From a bacterium (GTDB lineage Bacteria > UBP15 > UBA6099 > JAJRTR01): DNA of 64,000 bases. Each line of letters begins with the position of its first letter. Position 1 is the stretch's first letter. The notes below the pieces were generated by a model. It saw only the letters and a program-made list of their open reading frames with translations, was not told the DNA's origin and ran no database searches. Position numbers and translations under genes: made by a program. The DNA lies in NCBI GenBank assembly GCA_024278215.1, contig JAJRTR010000204.1, forward strand, positions 8,644 to 72,643, written 5' to 3'. Positions 27,644 to 36,016 of the stretch are shown here, one piece after another.

Positions 27644-30370
27644 GTGCCTGAACAGTTTCCATTTATTTACATAATTCATCTTATTATCAGGATCATTTCC
27701 GCGCTGCCCGGCGCGGCGGACACGGCATTCGACCACATCGGCACATATTTTTTCCTTGCGTTTTTTGTACCGTCCTTTGTCATCATTGTAACCCTTGTCA
27801 TATATTTTATAGTCTATTTTCTCATTGTCGTATTCGTCGCGTGGCTTATGAGCGCTACCTCGGCACTCGCGGGAATACCGGTGTATCTGAAAATCCCGGC
27901 CGGTGTTATCATTGCCGCGATCACGTTTATTGCAGTCCGATGGTTGAAGCGGCGCAGACCGTCGGGCGATGTTGCAGTCCTGCACAAGCTCGACGCCTCG
28001 AACAGCGAAAAGTTCGGCGAAAAAGCAGCCTCGCTCGGCAGACTGGCGGCATCCGGTTTACAGGTGCCGTTCGGCTACGCGCTTTCCGGAGCTTTTTTCG
28101 CGCGCTATATGAAAAAGAACGATGTAGAAGCACCGCCCGGCAACCTTTCGGGCGATGAACTTGAAGAGGCGCTCGTCAGGAACGCGCGCAGGATCATGAA
28201 CGGCAAGTTCGGAGTCGTCGACAGTGTAAGATTGCGGCTGGTGTACACGGCGCTCACTATTCGCTGGGGACTGGACGCGGCGTTCATTGTCAGATCGTCG
28301 TTCAGCGGTGAAGATGTCGCCGGCAAACTTTCACCGGGCCAGTATAAATCCTATGGCTCGCGCAATTCTTTCCGCTCTTTCCAGCAGGCTGTCCGCGACT
28401 GCTGGCGCTCATTCTACAACATAACAGCACATGAATATCGAACACGGATGAAGATAGCGCACGAACCTTTCCTGCCGGTGGTCGCGCAGGGCCAGTTGAA
28501 GTCCGAATTGCTCGGCACAGCGGCGGCAGCGGACCCAGCCCGCGGGTTCAGAGAAAAAGTCGTCGTGGATTTCGCCGCACCGCCTGAAGAAGATTCCTAC
28601 CTGGTGACGGAGCAGGGTGACGCGGAAACGATTGTCGCGGATATGGCGCTGTCGTATCCCGAACCGCCTGCCGACGAGCGCCTTCCCTTCCTGCCGCGAC
28701 TCGCCGCCGATATGCGCACTCTGTCGAACGCAATGGAAACAACGCCGGTCGTCGAATGGGCGTGGGCGAAGGGCCGTCTGTACTATCTTCAGGCCCGGCC
28801 ACTCGCGGGACTGCCGGTTGTGAAAACTTATATCGCCGCGGGCATGGTAGACGTCACTCCCGAACCGCTCACTCCGATGACAATCTCGCTTATTGAAAAG
28901 GTACGCACACTGGACTCCTTTATCACTGGACCTGTCGGAGAATACATGAAGATTTCCGGTCATAAAGACATCCTGCAGGTGATAAACAGCCGCATTTACG
29001 CGGATTTCGACGCGCTCGAAGAACTCGCCGGAGAAATGACTATCGATCCGCGCGATTTCAAAAAACTGTTCGACTTCTGTACCCGCAAAGCGGATAAGAT
29101 CAATAAATATCTTGAAACACTGGACGGGATTCTCGGGGAGTTCGACAAATTCGATATAAAAGCAGCCGGAATTGCGCAACTGCATAACTGGATAATTGAA
29201 CTCAACGAGGAGATACAGGGACGGGGAGCGGGTTTCCAGGCATCCGCCGCGCACCTCACGCAACTTTTCTCAACTTTTTTCGAACAAACTGTGAAACGCG
29301 CCGGGGTCCCTGCGAGCCGGATACACTCGCTGCCGGTATATGAAGAAGGATGTGTCGCCGCGAAACGAATGTCCGCCCTGCACGAGCTCGAGGCGGCGGT
29401 GGCGGAGGAAGCGGGTCTGTACGACATCGACAGGATACCCGTCGAGGGAGGCCGGGCGGCGGCGCTGCTCGCGGACTATGTCCGCGAATTCGGCTATCTC
29501 GGGCCCGGCGATGAGATAGACATCGCTGTGCCGAGGATCGAAGAGGAACAAACGGAATTCATACACAGACTCGCCGCAGGCGGCGGCACGGGACCGGCGG
29601 GCGACGCACCGACAGAATCGGGCGGCGGAAAAGTCAATGCTTTTGCCATCTGGAAACTCCTGCGAACATCCGGCGGCCAGAATTTCATCCCATGGGACGT
29701 GCCGGTTGTCGGCTTCCTGCACAAGTGGTTCAGGACATACGCGACGATCCGAGAAGAAACGAGATACAGGCTGCTGCGGGGTTGGAGCCTGCTCAGGCTC
29801 ATGTTGCTCGAACTCGCCTCGCGCGAACCGCTCGCATCCGTTCTGCCCGAACCGGGTGACATCTTTTTCCTGACCGAAAGCGAACTCGCCGACGCGATAA
29901 ACGGAGATGTCGACGCTGAAACTCTTAACAGGCGCAAACAGAAATTTTCGTCGGACAAAGAAAAATATCGAAGTCCTGTCATTCATGTCGGCGAATCGGG
30001 TGAAATAATAATCGAAGAAGAGATCGACACAAAAGACATAAAAGGGCGTGTGTTCCGGGGCAGAGCCGCGAGTTCGGGAACAGCTACGGGGACAGCCAGG
30101 TGGATAAGCCATCCCGATGACGCGCAGAAAGTCAAGGAAGGCGACATCGCGGTAGTCGACGTGTGCAGCCCTTGGATGTCGGTGCTGCTTGCCAGGGCTT
30201 CGGGAGTCGCGGCTTGCAGTGGAGGCGTGGTGTCGCACCTGGCGCTGGCCGCACGCGAATACGGCAGGCCGATGGTGGTGTCGGTGTTCGAACTCGCCGA
30301 CATCAGCGTCGACGGCGTCACGATGGAAATAAATGCCGAAACGGGCACTGTGAAGATTCTGGAAGGATAG
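27644..30370 (+). CDS. Membrane-anchored PEP-synthase/rifampin-phosphotransferase-like protein
   Basis: The 908-residue product begins (GTG 27644, GAGG 7 nt upstream) with three hydrophobic segments within residues 5-105. A PEP synthase-type ATP-grasp domain follows: GEKAASLGRLAASGLQVPFG, then VRSSFSGEDVAGKLSPGQY. A helical middle region of about 400 residues leads to a C-terminal swivelling domain with the phosphorylated-His motif SGGVVSHLALAAREYGRPMV. There is no PEP/pyruvate-binding barrel. This order (ATP domain, helical region, His domain) is that of rifampin phosphotransferases and related dikinases, which move phosphate from ATP via His to an acceptor. The membrane anchor is unusual. 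The acceptor is unknown; a lipid or envelope molecule is possible. Confidence 0.75.
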   Translation: MPEQFPFIYIIHLIIRIISALPGAADTAFDHIGTYFFLAFFVPSFVIIVTLVIYFIVYFLIVVFVAWLMSATSALAGIPVYLKIPAGVIIAAITFIAVRWLKRRRPSGDVAVLHKLDASNSEKFGEKAASLGRLAASGLQVPFGYALSGAFFARYMKKNDVEAPPGNLSGDELEEALVRNARRIMNGKFGVVDSVRLRLVYTALTIRWGLDAAFIVRSSFSGEDVAGKLSPGQYKSYGSRNSFRSFQQAVRDCWRSFYNITAHEYRTRMKIAHEPFLPVVAQGQLKSELLGTAAAADPARGFREKVVVDFAAPPEEDSYLVTEQGDAETIVADMALSYPEPPADERLPFLPRLAADMRTLSNAMETTPVVEWAWAKGRLYYLQARPLAGLPVVKTYIAAGMVDVTPEPLTPMTISLIEKVRTLDSFITGPVGEYMKISGHKDILQVINSRIYADFDALEELAGEMTIDPRDFKKLFDFCTRKADKINKYLETLDGILGEFDKFDIKAAGIAQLHNWIIELNEEIQGRGAGFQASAAHLTQLFSTFFEQTVKRAGVPASRIHSLPVYEEGCVAAKRMSALHELEAAVAEEAGLYDIDRIPVEGGRAAALLADYVREFGYLGPGDEIDIAVPRIEEEQTEFIHRLAAGGGTGPAGDAPTESGGGKVNAFAIWKLLRTSGGQNFIPWDVPVVGFLHKWFRTYATIREETRYRLLRGWSLLRLMLLELASREPLASVLPEPGDIFFLTESELADAINGDVDAETLNRRKQKFSSDKEKYRSPVIHVGESGEIIIEEEIDTKDIKGRVFRGRAASSGTATGTARWISHPDDAQKVKEGDIAVVDVCSPWMSVLLARASGVAACSGGVVSHLALAAREYGRPMVVSVFELADISVDGVTMEINAETGTVKILEG

Positions 30371-30372
30371 TT

Positions 30373-31335
30373 TTGACTCAACTCATACTGCACATTATGA
30401 GATTCTGTTTCGAGGCCGTTGTGATCTTCGGCTTCAATTATGTCATGATCGCCGGGATCAGAGACATACTATATTTTCTGCTGCCCATCGGCCCTCCGGG
30501 TAAAAAGAAATATCCTTCGATATCGTGGGCGGAGTTCCTCAAGCCAACCGTCATCTATCGAATAGTTTTCTGGGGCCTGTTTGTGCTTGCGATGCTGCTC
30601 CTGTTCAGATTCTTCGTTCATTTCGTAATATTCGTACTCGTTTCATATTTCCTCTTTACCGCCGCGGAGCGCAGGCGGCTTGCACCCGGCCCGCTCGTTC
30701 TGCTCACTTCGCTCCTGATAATGGCGATCACATTATTCCTGATCAACAGCCAGCCGGTGCTTCTGATGATCGAAAACCATCTTTCCGTCGACCTGTGGGT
30801 ATACAATGCGGGCAACTCGCTGATCGACTCGATGATCTCAGCCGGTCTCAAGCTGGGAATCGACACATCGGGCATCGAACGTCTGGCCGCTGTTGTGCCT
30901 GTGGTACAGAAGCACCTCGTCGGTATACTTTATATCTCGATATATCTCCTGTCTCTCGTTGTCACGGGAAGCCTCGTGAAGGTCATTCTTCCGTGGTCGA
31001 AATTCAAGCTGCCGGAATTCCACGAGATACCACCGGTGAAAATGTTTCCGCTCGTTACCGCCGCCTGCCTGATTACTGCTCATTATATGAAAGCCCCGGA
31101 ACTGGTCTTTGTCGCACTCGCCATATATTATTTCTGGGGAATCAACTTCCTGTTCCACCTCATCGGCGGCGCGCACTGGCTGCTGTTCCTGATAGCAGTC
31201 GCCGCAGGCAGCCTGAACGCAGTCGTCATCCCGGTTTTTATCATCATCGGCATACTCGACAACCTCTTCGACTTCCGCAGGATTCTCCGCATGATCGGTG
31301 TCGGCAAAGCCGTCAACACGACATTTACCGATTGA
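30373..31335 (+). CDS. Polytopic membrane protein, possible DUF2232/YybS-like
   Basis: A 320-residue, very hydrophobic protein with eight or nine membrane segments. The last segments read VVIPVFIIIGILDNLFDFRR, similar to the closing GLLDxxFDFR pattern of DUF2232 (YybS-like) proteins, though I hold this loosely. Translation starts at TTG 30373, 2 nt after the stop of the PEP-synthase-like gene, with AAGGA 8 nt upstream. The two are clearly cotranscribed and may form a membrane complex. The function is unknown. Confidence 0.6.
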   Translation: MTQLILHIMRFCFEAVVIFGFNYVMIAGIRDILYFLLPIGPPGKKKYPSISWAEFLKPTVIYRIVFWGLFVLAMLLLFRFFVHFVIFVLVSYFLFTAAERRRLAPGPLVLLTSLLIMAITLFLINSQPVLLMIENHLSVDLWVYNAGNSLIDSMISAGLKLGIDTSGIERLAAVVPVVQKHLVGILYISIYLLSLVVTGSLVKVILPWSKFKLPEFHEIPPVKMFPLVTAACLITAHYMKAPELVFVALAIYYFWGINFLFHLIGGAHWLLFLIAVAAGSLNAVVIPVFIIIGILDNLFDFRRILRMIGVGKAVNTTFTD

Positions 31336-31362
31336 CACATCACCAGCGTAAAACGGCATATG

Positions 31363-31391
31363 TTCCGGATTGTTTTGTGAGAAATCCGGGA
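31363..31391. repeat. Hairpin between convergent genes (CCGGAT palindrome)
   Basis: CCGGAT at 31365-31370 pairs with ATCCGG at 31384-31389 around a loop with TTTTGTGAGAA. It sits between the convergent membrane-protein and jag genes and resembles the ACCCGGATTTCTCAC element at 42596. There is no T-run, so classical terminator function is doubtful. Confidence 0.45.
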
Positions 31392-31467
31392 TAATATACG
31401 GACATATACACTTATTTCCGATTGCAATAACAACAATGACCGAATGGGAGATGAGGTTGCTTGTTTG

Positions 31468-32229
31468 TTATTCCTTAAAGTAAATAACAACTTTACGATT
31501 GTTACCGTTGCCTTCACTGGAAGTTCTTATGTTTTTGAAATTAGACAGGGCGAGATGGACAATCCGGCGGTCCTGTGGTGTCATGGGAGCGAGCGACTCG
31601 CTCTTTTTTGATTTCACGACTTTGCGGGCGACGTTGCGCGAGAGTTGCTTGATGCTTTTTTCGCGGCGGCTGCGGTAGTCGCCGACATTGATAATGATTT
31701 TCTTTTTATTGCCGAGCTTTTTACCCATGATGACATTTGTGATGTACTGGATGCTGTCGAGAGTCTGGCCGAATTTGCCGATTACAACGCCCGAGTCTTT
31801 GCCGCTGATGTCGACATAGATATCGCGCTCGCCTTCATTGACTTCGATATCGCATTTGACTTTAAGGTGTAGAAAAAGTTGCCGGAGGAATCCCTCGATC
31901 TGGTCTTCAGGCGGATCGTCCATGTTGAAATGATGGCTGGTAGGGAGCGGCAATTCATCGTCTTGCGATGTTTCCTTCCTGTAATTGCCGGTTTCTTCAG
32001 TCTTATCATCTTCTATCTGAGCAGGTGAAGGTTCCTTGTCTGATTCCGGCGGTTCTTTGAGAGTGACCCGCAGTTTGCAATTCCGCGAGCCGAGCAGTCC
32101 GCCGAGAAATCCCTCACGGCCTTCGTCGATCACTTCGACTTCGACTTCATCTTCCTTCGCTTCAAGTTTATCGAGCGCTGCTGCCAGCGCATCTTCTTTT
32201 GTCTTGCCTTCCTGAATAACTTCGTTCAT
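31468..32229 (-). CDS. jag: Jag/KhpB RNA-binding protein
   Basis: KhpB-type protein of 253 residues with the three expected parts: a Jag N-terminal domain (residues 1-55, VIQEGKTKEDALAAALDKL, EGFLGGLLGSR), an acidic linker, a KH domain at about 115-180 (GKDSGVVIGKFGQTLDSIQY, a full GXXG loop), and a C-terminal R3H domain (MTPQDRRIVHLAL). The family binds mRNA or sRNA in the cytosol and affects envelope growth. It belongs to the rpmH-rnpA-yidD-yidC-jag cluster, 226 nt downstream of yidC. mnmE, often next, is not present: a convergent membrane-protein gene follows. Confidence 0.92.
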   Translation of the reverse strand: MNEVIQEGKTKEDALAAALDKLEAKEDEVEVEVIDEGREGFLGGLLGSRNCKLRVTLKEPPESDKEPSPAQIEDDKTEETGNYRKETSQDDELPLPTSHHFNMDDPPEDQIEGFLRQLFLHLKVKCDIEVNEGERDIYVDISGKDSGVVIGKFGQTLDSIQYITNVIMGKKLGNKKKIIINVGDYRSRREKSIKQLSRNVARKVVKSKKSESLAPMTPQDRRIVHLALSNFKNIRTSSEGNGNNRKVVIYFKE

Positions 32230-32455
32230 AATCAGCCACCTGGTTCATGTCGTATTTCACCGCATTCCCGCTGTTTATTCCCCAAAAGAAAATCAGCAAC
32301 CTATAATTATGGCCGCGCCGCCAGCGATTGCCGTTTTACAACAGGAATGTCCTGAGTATATCATTTTAACTTCTATATACAAGCCGAAATGCGGCGATAT
32401 GTCTCTGTGAAATCCGGTGCGGCGCCTGTCCGGGTTCTGCCGGCGCGGTGCCTGT

Positions 32456-33373
32456 CTATCTCTTTCTCTTTTTTCTTCTCTTACCTTTTTTCTTAGAACC
32501 GGTATTCGTTTTCTTATTGCCTTTTACTTTATTATCCGATTGTGTATCCTGTTTGTTTCCGTTTTTTGTTTCTTTGCCAGATTTCGGGCTGGCCGATTTC
32601 CCGTTTTTTGCCGCTGCCGCTTTTTTCAGGATTTTGCTCTTGAATTTATCATTGTCCGGCAATTTCGTGGCAGCCTGCTGCGCGAACTGGAGCACGTTCG
32701 ACACACCCCAGTAGAGCAGCACTCCCGCAGGCATAACAAATGAAATGTAGACAATGAAAATGTTCATGAACCACATTGTGCTTTTCTGCTGCGGGTCGAC
32801 AGTCATCATTTTCTGCTGGATCACTGTGGTCACCGTCATGAGAGCGACAACAACGAGCACCGGCGTGTACAGGTAAGCGTTCTGGAAAAAACTGATGCCG
32901 AACTTGCTCAGGTCGATCATGCCGGGCATGATAAGCGCGAGGTCCTTGAGAAAAACCGGCGAAAGTTTTGTGAATGCCGCGGACGACAGGTTCATTCCGT
33001 AGAAGTCCGTGTTGACGAGTATGAAGCCGTTTAGTTCGGGCAACTGGAGCACGCGGTAGAGGGCGATGAACACAGGCAACTGGAGCACCATGGGCAGGCA
33101 ACTGCTGAGCGGGTTCACGCCAAGCTCTTTGTAGAGCGCCATCATCTCTTTGCTCTGCCGCTCTTTGTCGTCCTTATATTTTTCCTGGAGCGCTTTGATC
33201 AGAGGCTGCGCGGCCTGCATCGCTTTCATACTCTTGAGACCGGAGAATGTCAGCGGCAACAGAACTATCCGCATTACCGCCGTAAGGATGATGATGTCCC
33301 ATCCGTAGTTTCCTGTGTACTGATGAAGGTATTGTATTACGTCGAGTATGAGCTTGAAGAACCAATCGAACAT
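32456..33373 (-). CDS. yidC: YidC membrane insertase (short form)
   Basis: YidC inserts membrane proteins with or after Sec. The 305-residue protein has five hydrophobic segments and the conserved positive residue in its first helix (ILTAVMRIVLLPLTF). The long periplasmic P1 domain of typical Gram-negative YidC is absent, so its size is closer to Gram-positive SpoIIIJ/OxaA forms, but no lipobox is present. A lysine- and arginine-rich tail of about 60 residues (ending in KGKRRKKRKR) may contact ribosomes. It ends in TAG. Neighbours are the expected yidD upstream and jag downstream. Confidence 0.94.
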   Translation of the reverse strand: MFDWFFKLILDVIQYLHQYTGNYGWDIIILTAVMRIVLLPLTFSGLKSMKAMQAAQPLIKALQEKYKDDKERQSKEMMALYKELGVNPLSSCLPMVLQLPVFIALYRVLQLPELNGFILVNTDFYGMNLSSAAFTKLSPVFLKDLALIMPGMIDLSKFGISFFQNAYLYTPVLVVVALMTVTTVIQQKMMTVDPQQKSTMWFMNIFIVYISFVMPAGVLLYWGVSNVLQFAQQAATKLPDNDKFKSKILKKAAAAKNGKSASPKSGKETKNGNKQDTQSDNKVKGNKKTNTGSKKKGKRRKKRKR

Positions 33374-33491
33374 TATTCAATTATCTCTTTTCATATTCAG
33401 TGATTATTCCATCGTCTGTAATCGTTGACGGCACTATGCAGGGCCAATCATAAATATAAAGTCCGGTATACTCCGCGTTCGCGCCGCGAAT

Positions 33492-33743
33492 TCACTGCGG
33501 TTGAGTAATTTCATCATTCTTATCATGCCGGGGCGGCACCGGGTCGACACCACCCTTCGAGAACGGATTGCAACGCAAGACCCGCCATACGGCGAGTGCT
33601 GTGCCGCGGATAAAACCGTGGGTGTGGAGCGCCTGCACTGCATAGGTCGAGCACGTGGGATGATATTTACACGTTGCAGGGAAAAGCGGCGATATCAGAG
33701 CCTGGTAACACTTAATGATGAAAATCGCTGCTTTAGCGAACAT
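33492..33743 (-). CDS. yidD: YidD membrane protein insertion efficiency factor
   Basis: An 83-residue member with the diagnostic cysteine pattern: the family motif CRYxPTCSxYA appears as CKYHPTCSTYAVQAL, with GTALAVWRVLRCNPFSKGG after it. It assists YidC at the inner membrane. The start lies 6 nt from the rnpA stop, and yidC follows 118 nt downstream. Confidence 0.95.
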   Translation of the reverse strand: MFAKAAIFIIKCYQALISPLFPATCKYHPTCSTYAVQALHTHGFIRGTALAVWRVLRCNPFSKGGVDPVPPRHDKNDEITQPQ

Positions 33744-33749
33744 ATAGAT

Positions 33750-34124
33750 TCATACTCCGGGCATCCTGTCCAGCATTTCCCGGAGTTCCTTTTTCGCTCC
33801 TTCAAGATATTTCTCTGTGACGGGCTTCCTGCACAGAACGATAATGTCTTTGCCGATCATCGCAGGATGCGCAGCCTGCCTGAGGTTCTCGCGAAGAACT
33901 CTTCGCGCCCTGTTCCTGAGAACGGCGTTGCCGAGCCGCTTCGGGACAAACACGGCACATCTGGCGCGGTTGTCCGACCGTCGCATGTAGAGAATGTTGA
34001 TGTTCCTGCCTCTTATGCGTTTACCCCGCCGGAAAATCGAGTCTATGTCGTTCCTGCCGTGAAGCCGCTCGATGTGTCCCGCCTCATACGCTGAGGCGTT
34101 TGCGTCCTTTTCTTCTGCGGGCAT
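33750..34124 (-). CDS. rnpA: Ribonuclease P protein component
   Basis: RnpA binds RNase P RNA for 5' processing of tRNA. In this 124-residue protein the conserved basic helix is [18 protein letters not shown], preceded by [12 protein letters not shown] and followed by [10 protein letters not shown]. No start other than ATG 34124 precedes the conserved IERLHGRND segment, so the gene overlaps the end of rpmH by 41 nt in another frame. This gives an N-terminal extension of about 17 residues ([16 protein letters not shown]) not usual in the family. yidD follows after 6 nt. Confidence 0.93.
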   Translation of the reverse strand: MPAEEKDANASAYEAGHIERLHGRNDIDSIFRRGKRIRGRNINILYMRRSDNRARCAVFVPKRLGNAVLRNRARRVLRENLRQAAHPAMIGKDIIVLCRKPVTEKYLEGAKKELREMLDRMPGV

Positions 34125-34218
34125 TGATCACTCTGCGTCCGGCTTTGGTTTTCATCCGCGCCCGGAATCCGTGTTTTCTTTTCCTTCGCCTGTTGTGAGG
34201 TCTGTACGTCGGCTGCAT
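34084..34218 (-). CDS. rpmH: Ribosomal protein bL34
   Basis: The 44-residue product reads [27 protein letters not shown] and [12 protein letters not shown], an essentially canonical L34. ATG 34218 has GAAGGAG nearby. Its 3' end overlaps the rnpA start by 41 nt. A gap of about 300 nt lies upstream, and dnaA, its usual neighbour, is absent. Confidence 0.96.
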   Translation of the reverse strand: MQPTYRPHNRRRKRKHGFRARMKTKAGRRVINARRRKGRKRLSV

Positions 34219-34534
34219 CTTATCCTGCTCCTTCTTTAATATTTTCTGTTTATCTGCATAATGTTTTCATGTTACTAATGAAAGGATTCTGTGCATGCTT
34301 CGAACTTATTTTACAGAATCACAATACCGCATAAACCGCACCGCAAACACGCCGTCACGCGGCATTACGGAATCAGGGTAGAAATATACCACAAGCCCGG
34401 CTCATTTTCAAACCCCGGCCGTATATAACTGAAATGCTACTGAACGGGAACTTGTTTTTTCGATGTATAATGTCCATATATTACCCCAATATTATGATTT
34501 GTTACCGAATCTGCGGATTCTGCGATGAGAACCA
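34219..34534. other. Intergenic region upstream of rpmH
   Basis: The part near rpmH (34219-34340) is AT-rich and must hold the rpmH promoter; on the minus strand TAAAAT is a possible -10 box, but no strong -35 box is seen. No TTATCCACA-type DnaA boxes are visible, and no gene is supported. Confidence 0.45.
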
Positions 34535-34567
34535 CGAAAAAAGCCCCCTGCTGTGAGGGGGCTTTTT
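34535..34567 (-). terminator. Rho-independent terminator after the porin gene
   Basis: AAAAAGCCCCCT, a short loop, and AGGGGGCTTTTT form a strong GC-rich hairpin flanked by A- and T-runs on both strands. On the minus strand it lies 24 nt after the porin stop codon. It could work in both directions. Confidence 0.9.
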
Positions 34568-34590
34568 GTTGTTATTGCTGAACAGCCGGT

Positions 34591-35826
34591 TCAGTATACG
34601 ATCATGAATTCTACGAATGTCAGGTCGTTGTCTGTAAAGCTGCTGAAGTCTGTGCCGGCGATTGCCGGTTCGTCTTCCATATTGAATTCCTGCTCGAACT
34701 GGAGCCATGCCCTGGGGGCGAGTTTGTGCTTGTAGGAGATGATTACCTGCTGTTTGTCCCATACATCCGTGAGTGCGGCCACGCCGCTTGCGGCGGTTGC
34801 GCCGGAGGCGTCGAGGCTGTAGTTCAGGTCATAGTTGAGCTGGCCATATTCGACATAGAGTGAGTTCGCCGCATCGAAGTTGTAGCCGATGAGAGTCTGG
34901 AAGCCGTCGAAGTCGAGGCTGGCGATCTGGCCGTCTGTGTATTCACCCTGGAACATCCATGTGCCGTTGTTGTACTGGAAGTCGACACCGAGCATATCAT
35001 GCGTGCGGGTCGAGTCGGTTTTGCCTGAAAGTGTCGCGAGAGCGGCAGCGTCTGTGGCAATCACCTTGCTGGTGTAGTAACTGGCACCGATCTTGAGTGA
35101 AGGAATAACTTTACCGGCGAGTCGAATGGAGACCGCACGGTTATTGTTGTTTTCATATCCGGAGTCTTTGTTGGCGAGCAGACCATAGGAGTCTGTTGTG
35201 GCCTTCTGTTTTGAACCTGTGTAAGAAGCGACACCGACTGTGCGGGCAGATGAAGATGTGCCGGTTGTAGAGCCGATGAGATAACCGTTAAGGATACCGA
35301 TATTGAGGTCGATCTTGCCGTTGTCCAGTTTGTTGAGAGACTGGAGACCTGTTACGCGAGCCTGGTTGATGGCGGCGTTGTAGAGGCTGTAGTTCGACGT
35401 TTTGCGGTTTTTGCCGTGGGGAGTAATGCCGTAGCACCAGCTGCGGTTCTTACCGAGTATCAGCTTGCTGCCTTCGCCGATTCCCACGTCATCGAGAATC
35501 ATCATGCCGGATTCCATGTAGGTGTAGCCAACAGAGGGCCAGAACCATATATGTGCTTCGCCATGGACCTTGCTCGAAGCGTCCCAGCGGGGCTGGAAGG
35601 CGACTTCTGTGGATTCCCATGTGCTGCCGTCCGCCTCGGATGACGAGAGCCGGCCCCTGAAGTACCCGTGGAAAGTAAGACCCGCGGGCAGTGGGGACTT
35701 GTTCATGTCCGCAACCTGCTGCTTGAGTGCTGCGAATTCCGCTTCGTCTACCGAAGCTGTCGCTGTGTACGCGATACCTGCAATCGCCAGACAGCAACCC
35801 AATACAAACATCATAACCTTTTTAAT
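34591..35826 (-). CDS. Outer-membrane porin-like beta-barrel
   Basis: The product has a signal peptide (KKVMMFVLGCCLAIAGIAYT) ending near ATASV, a short coiled N-terminal region (EAEFAALKQQVADMNKS), and alternating beta-strand sequence thereafter, ending in VEFMIVY with a C-terminal aromatic residue, as outer-membrane proteins do. It forms a passive channel or anchors sugars; specificity cannot be told. The best start by context is AUU at 35826: GGGAGG lies 6 nt upstream, and it adds the expected Lys-Lys to the signal peptide. The first AUG (35814) has no good ribosome binding site and lacks positive charge. A strong terminator and a TTGACA promoter frame the gene, so it is a monocistronic, probably abundant protein. 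Confidence 0.82.
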   Translation of the reverse strand: MKKVMMFVLGCCLAIAGIAYTATASVDEAEFAALKQQVADMNKSPLPAGLTFHGYFRGRLSSSEADGSTWESTEVAFQPRWDASSKVHGEAHIWFWPSVGYTYMESGMMILDDVGIGEGSKLILGKNRSWCYGITPHGKNRKTSNYSLYNAAINQARVTGLQSLNKLDNGKIDLNIGILNGYLIGSTTGTSSSARTVGVASYTGSKQKATTDSYGLLANKDSGYENNNNRAVSIRLAGKVIPSLKIGASYYTSKVIATDAAALATLSGKTDSTRTHDMLGVDFQYNNGTWMFQGEYTDGQIASLDFDGFQTLIGYNFDAANSLYVEYGQLNYDLNYSLDASGATAASGVAALTDVWDKQQVIISYKHKLAPRAWLQFEQEFNMEDEPAIAGTDFSSFTDNDLTFVEFMIVY

Positions 35827-35916
35827 TTGAAACCTCCCTGGACCTTTAACTTCTTTTTCTATTTTTATAATAATCCGGGCAGTCTTTTCGACATACCCCG
35901 GTAATGAAAAGAAATT

Positions 35917-35930
35917 TGTGTTAAAACACA
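35917..35930. promoter_or_regulatory. Perfect palindrome in the porin leader (possible operator)
   Basis: TGTGTT-AA-AACACA is a perfect inverted repeat about 25 nt downstream of the porin -10 box. Such a site could be an operator or an mRNA hairpin. No matching regulator is in the window. Confidence 0.4.
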
Positions 35931-35954
35931 GTACTACGGATACTTCAAGTTACT

Positions 35955-35985
35955 ATAGTAGCATATATACCAATCGAGTTGTCAA
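35955..35985 (-). promoter_or_regulatory. Promoter of the porin gene
   Basis: Read on the minus strand: TTGACA (35985-35980), a 19-nt spacer, then TACTAT (35960-35955) preceded by TGC, which makes an extended -10. The spacer is slightly long. The leader to the start codon would be about 125 nt. Confidence 0.6.
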
Positions 35986-36016
35986 CCTTCTTTGCTAAAA
36001 TATAATCCAAACGAAC

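Noticed and set aside
34452-34471. Plus-strand promoter TTGTTT ... TATAAT near 34.46 kb
   Set aside because: Spacing is only 8 nt, and there is no plus-strand gene downstream.
31468-34590. Replication origin near rpmH-rnpA-yidD-yidC-jag
   Set aside because: dnaA, dnaN and mnmE are absent, and I see no cluster of TTATCCACA-like boxes in the gap upstream of rpmH.
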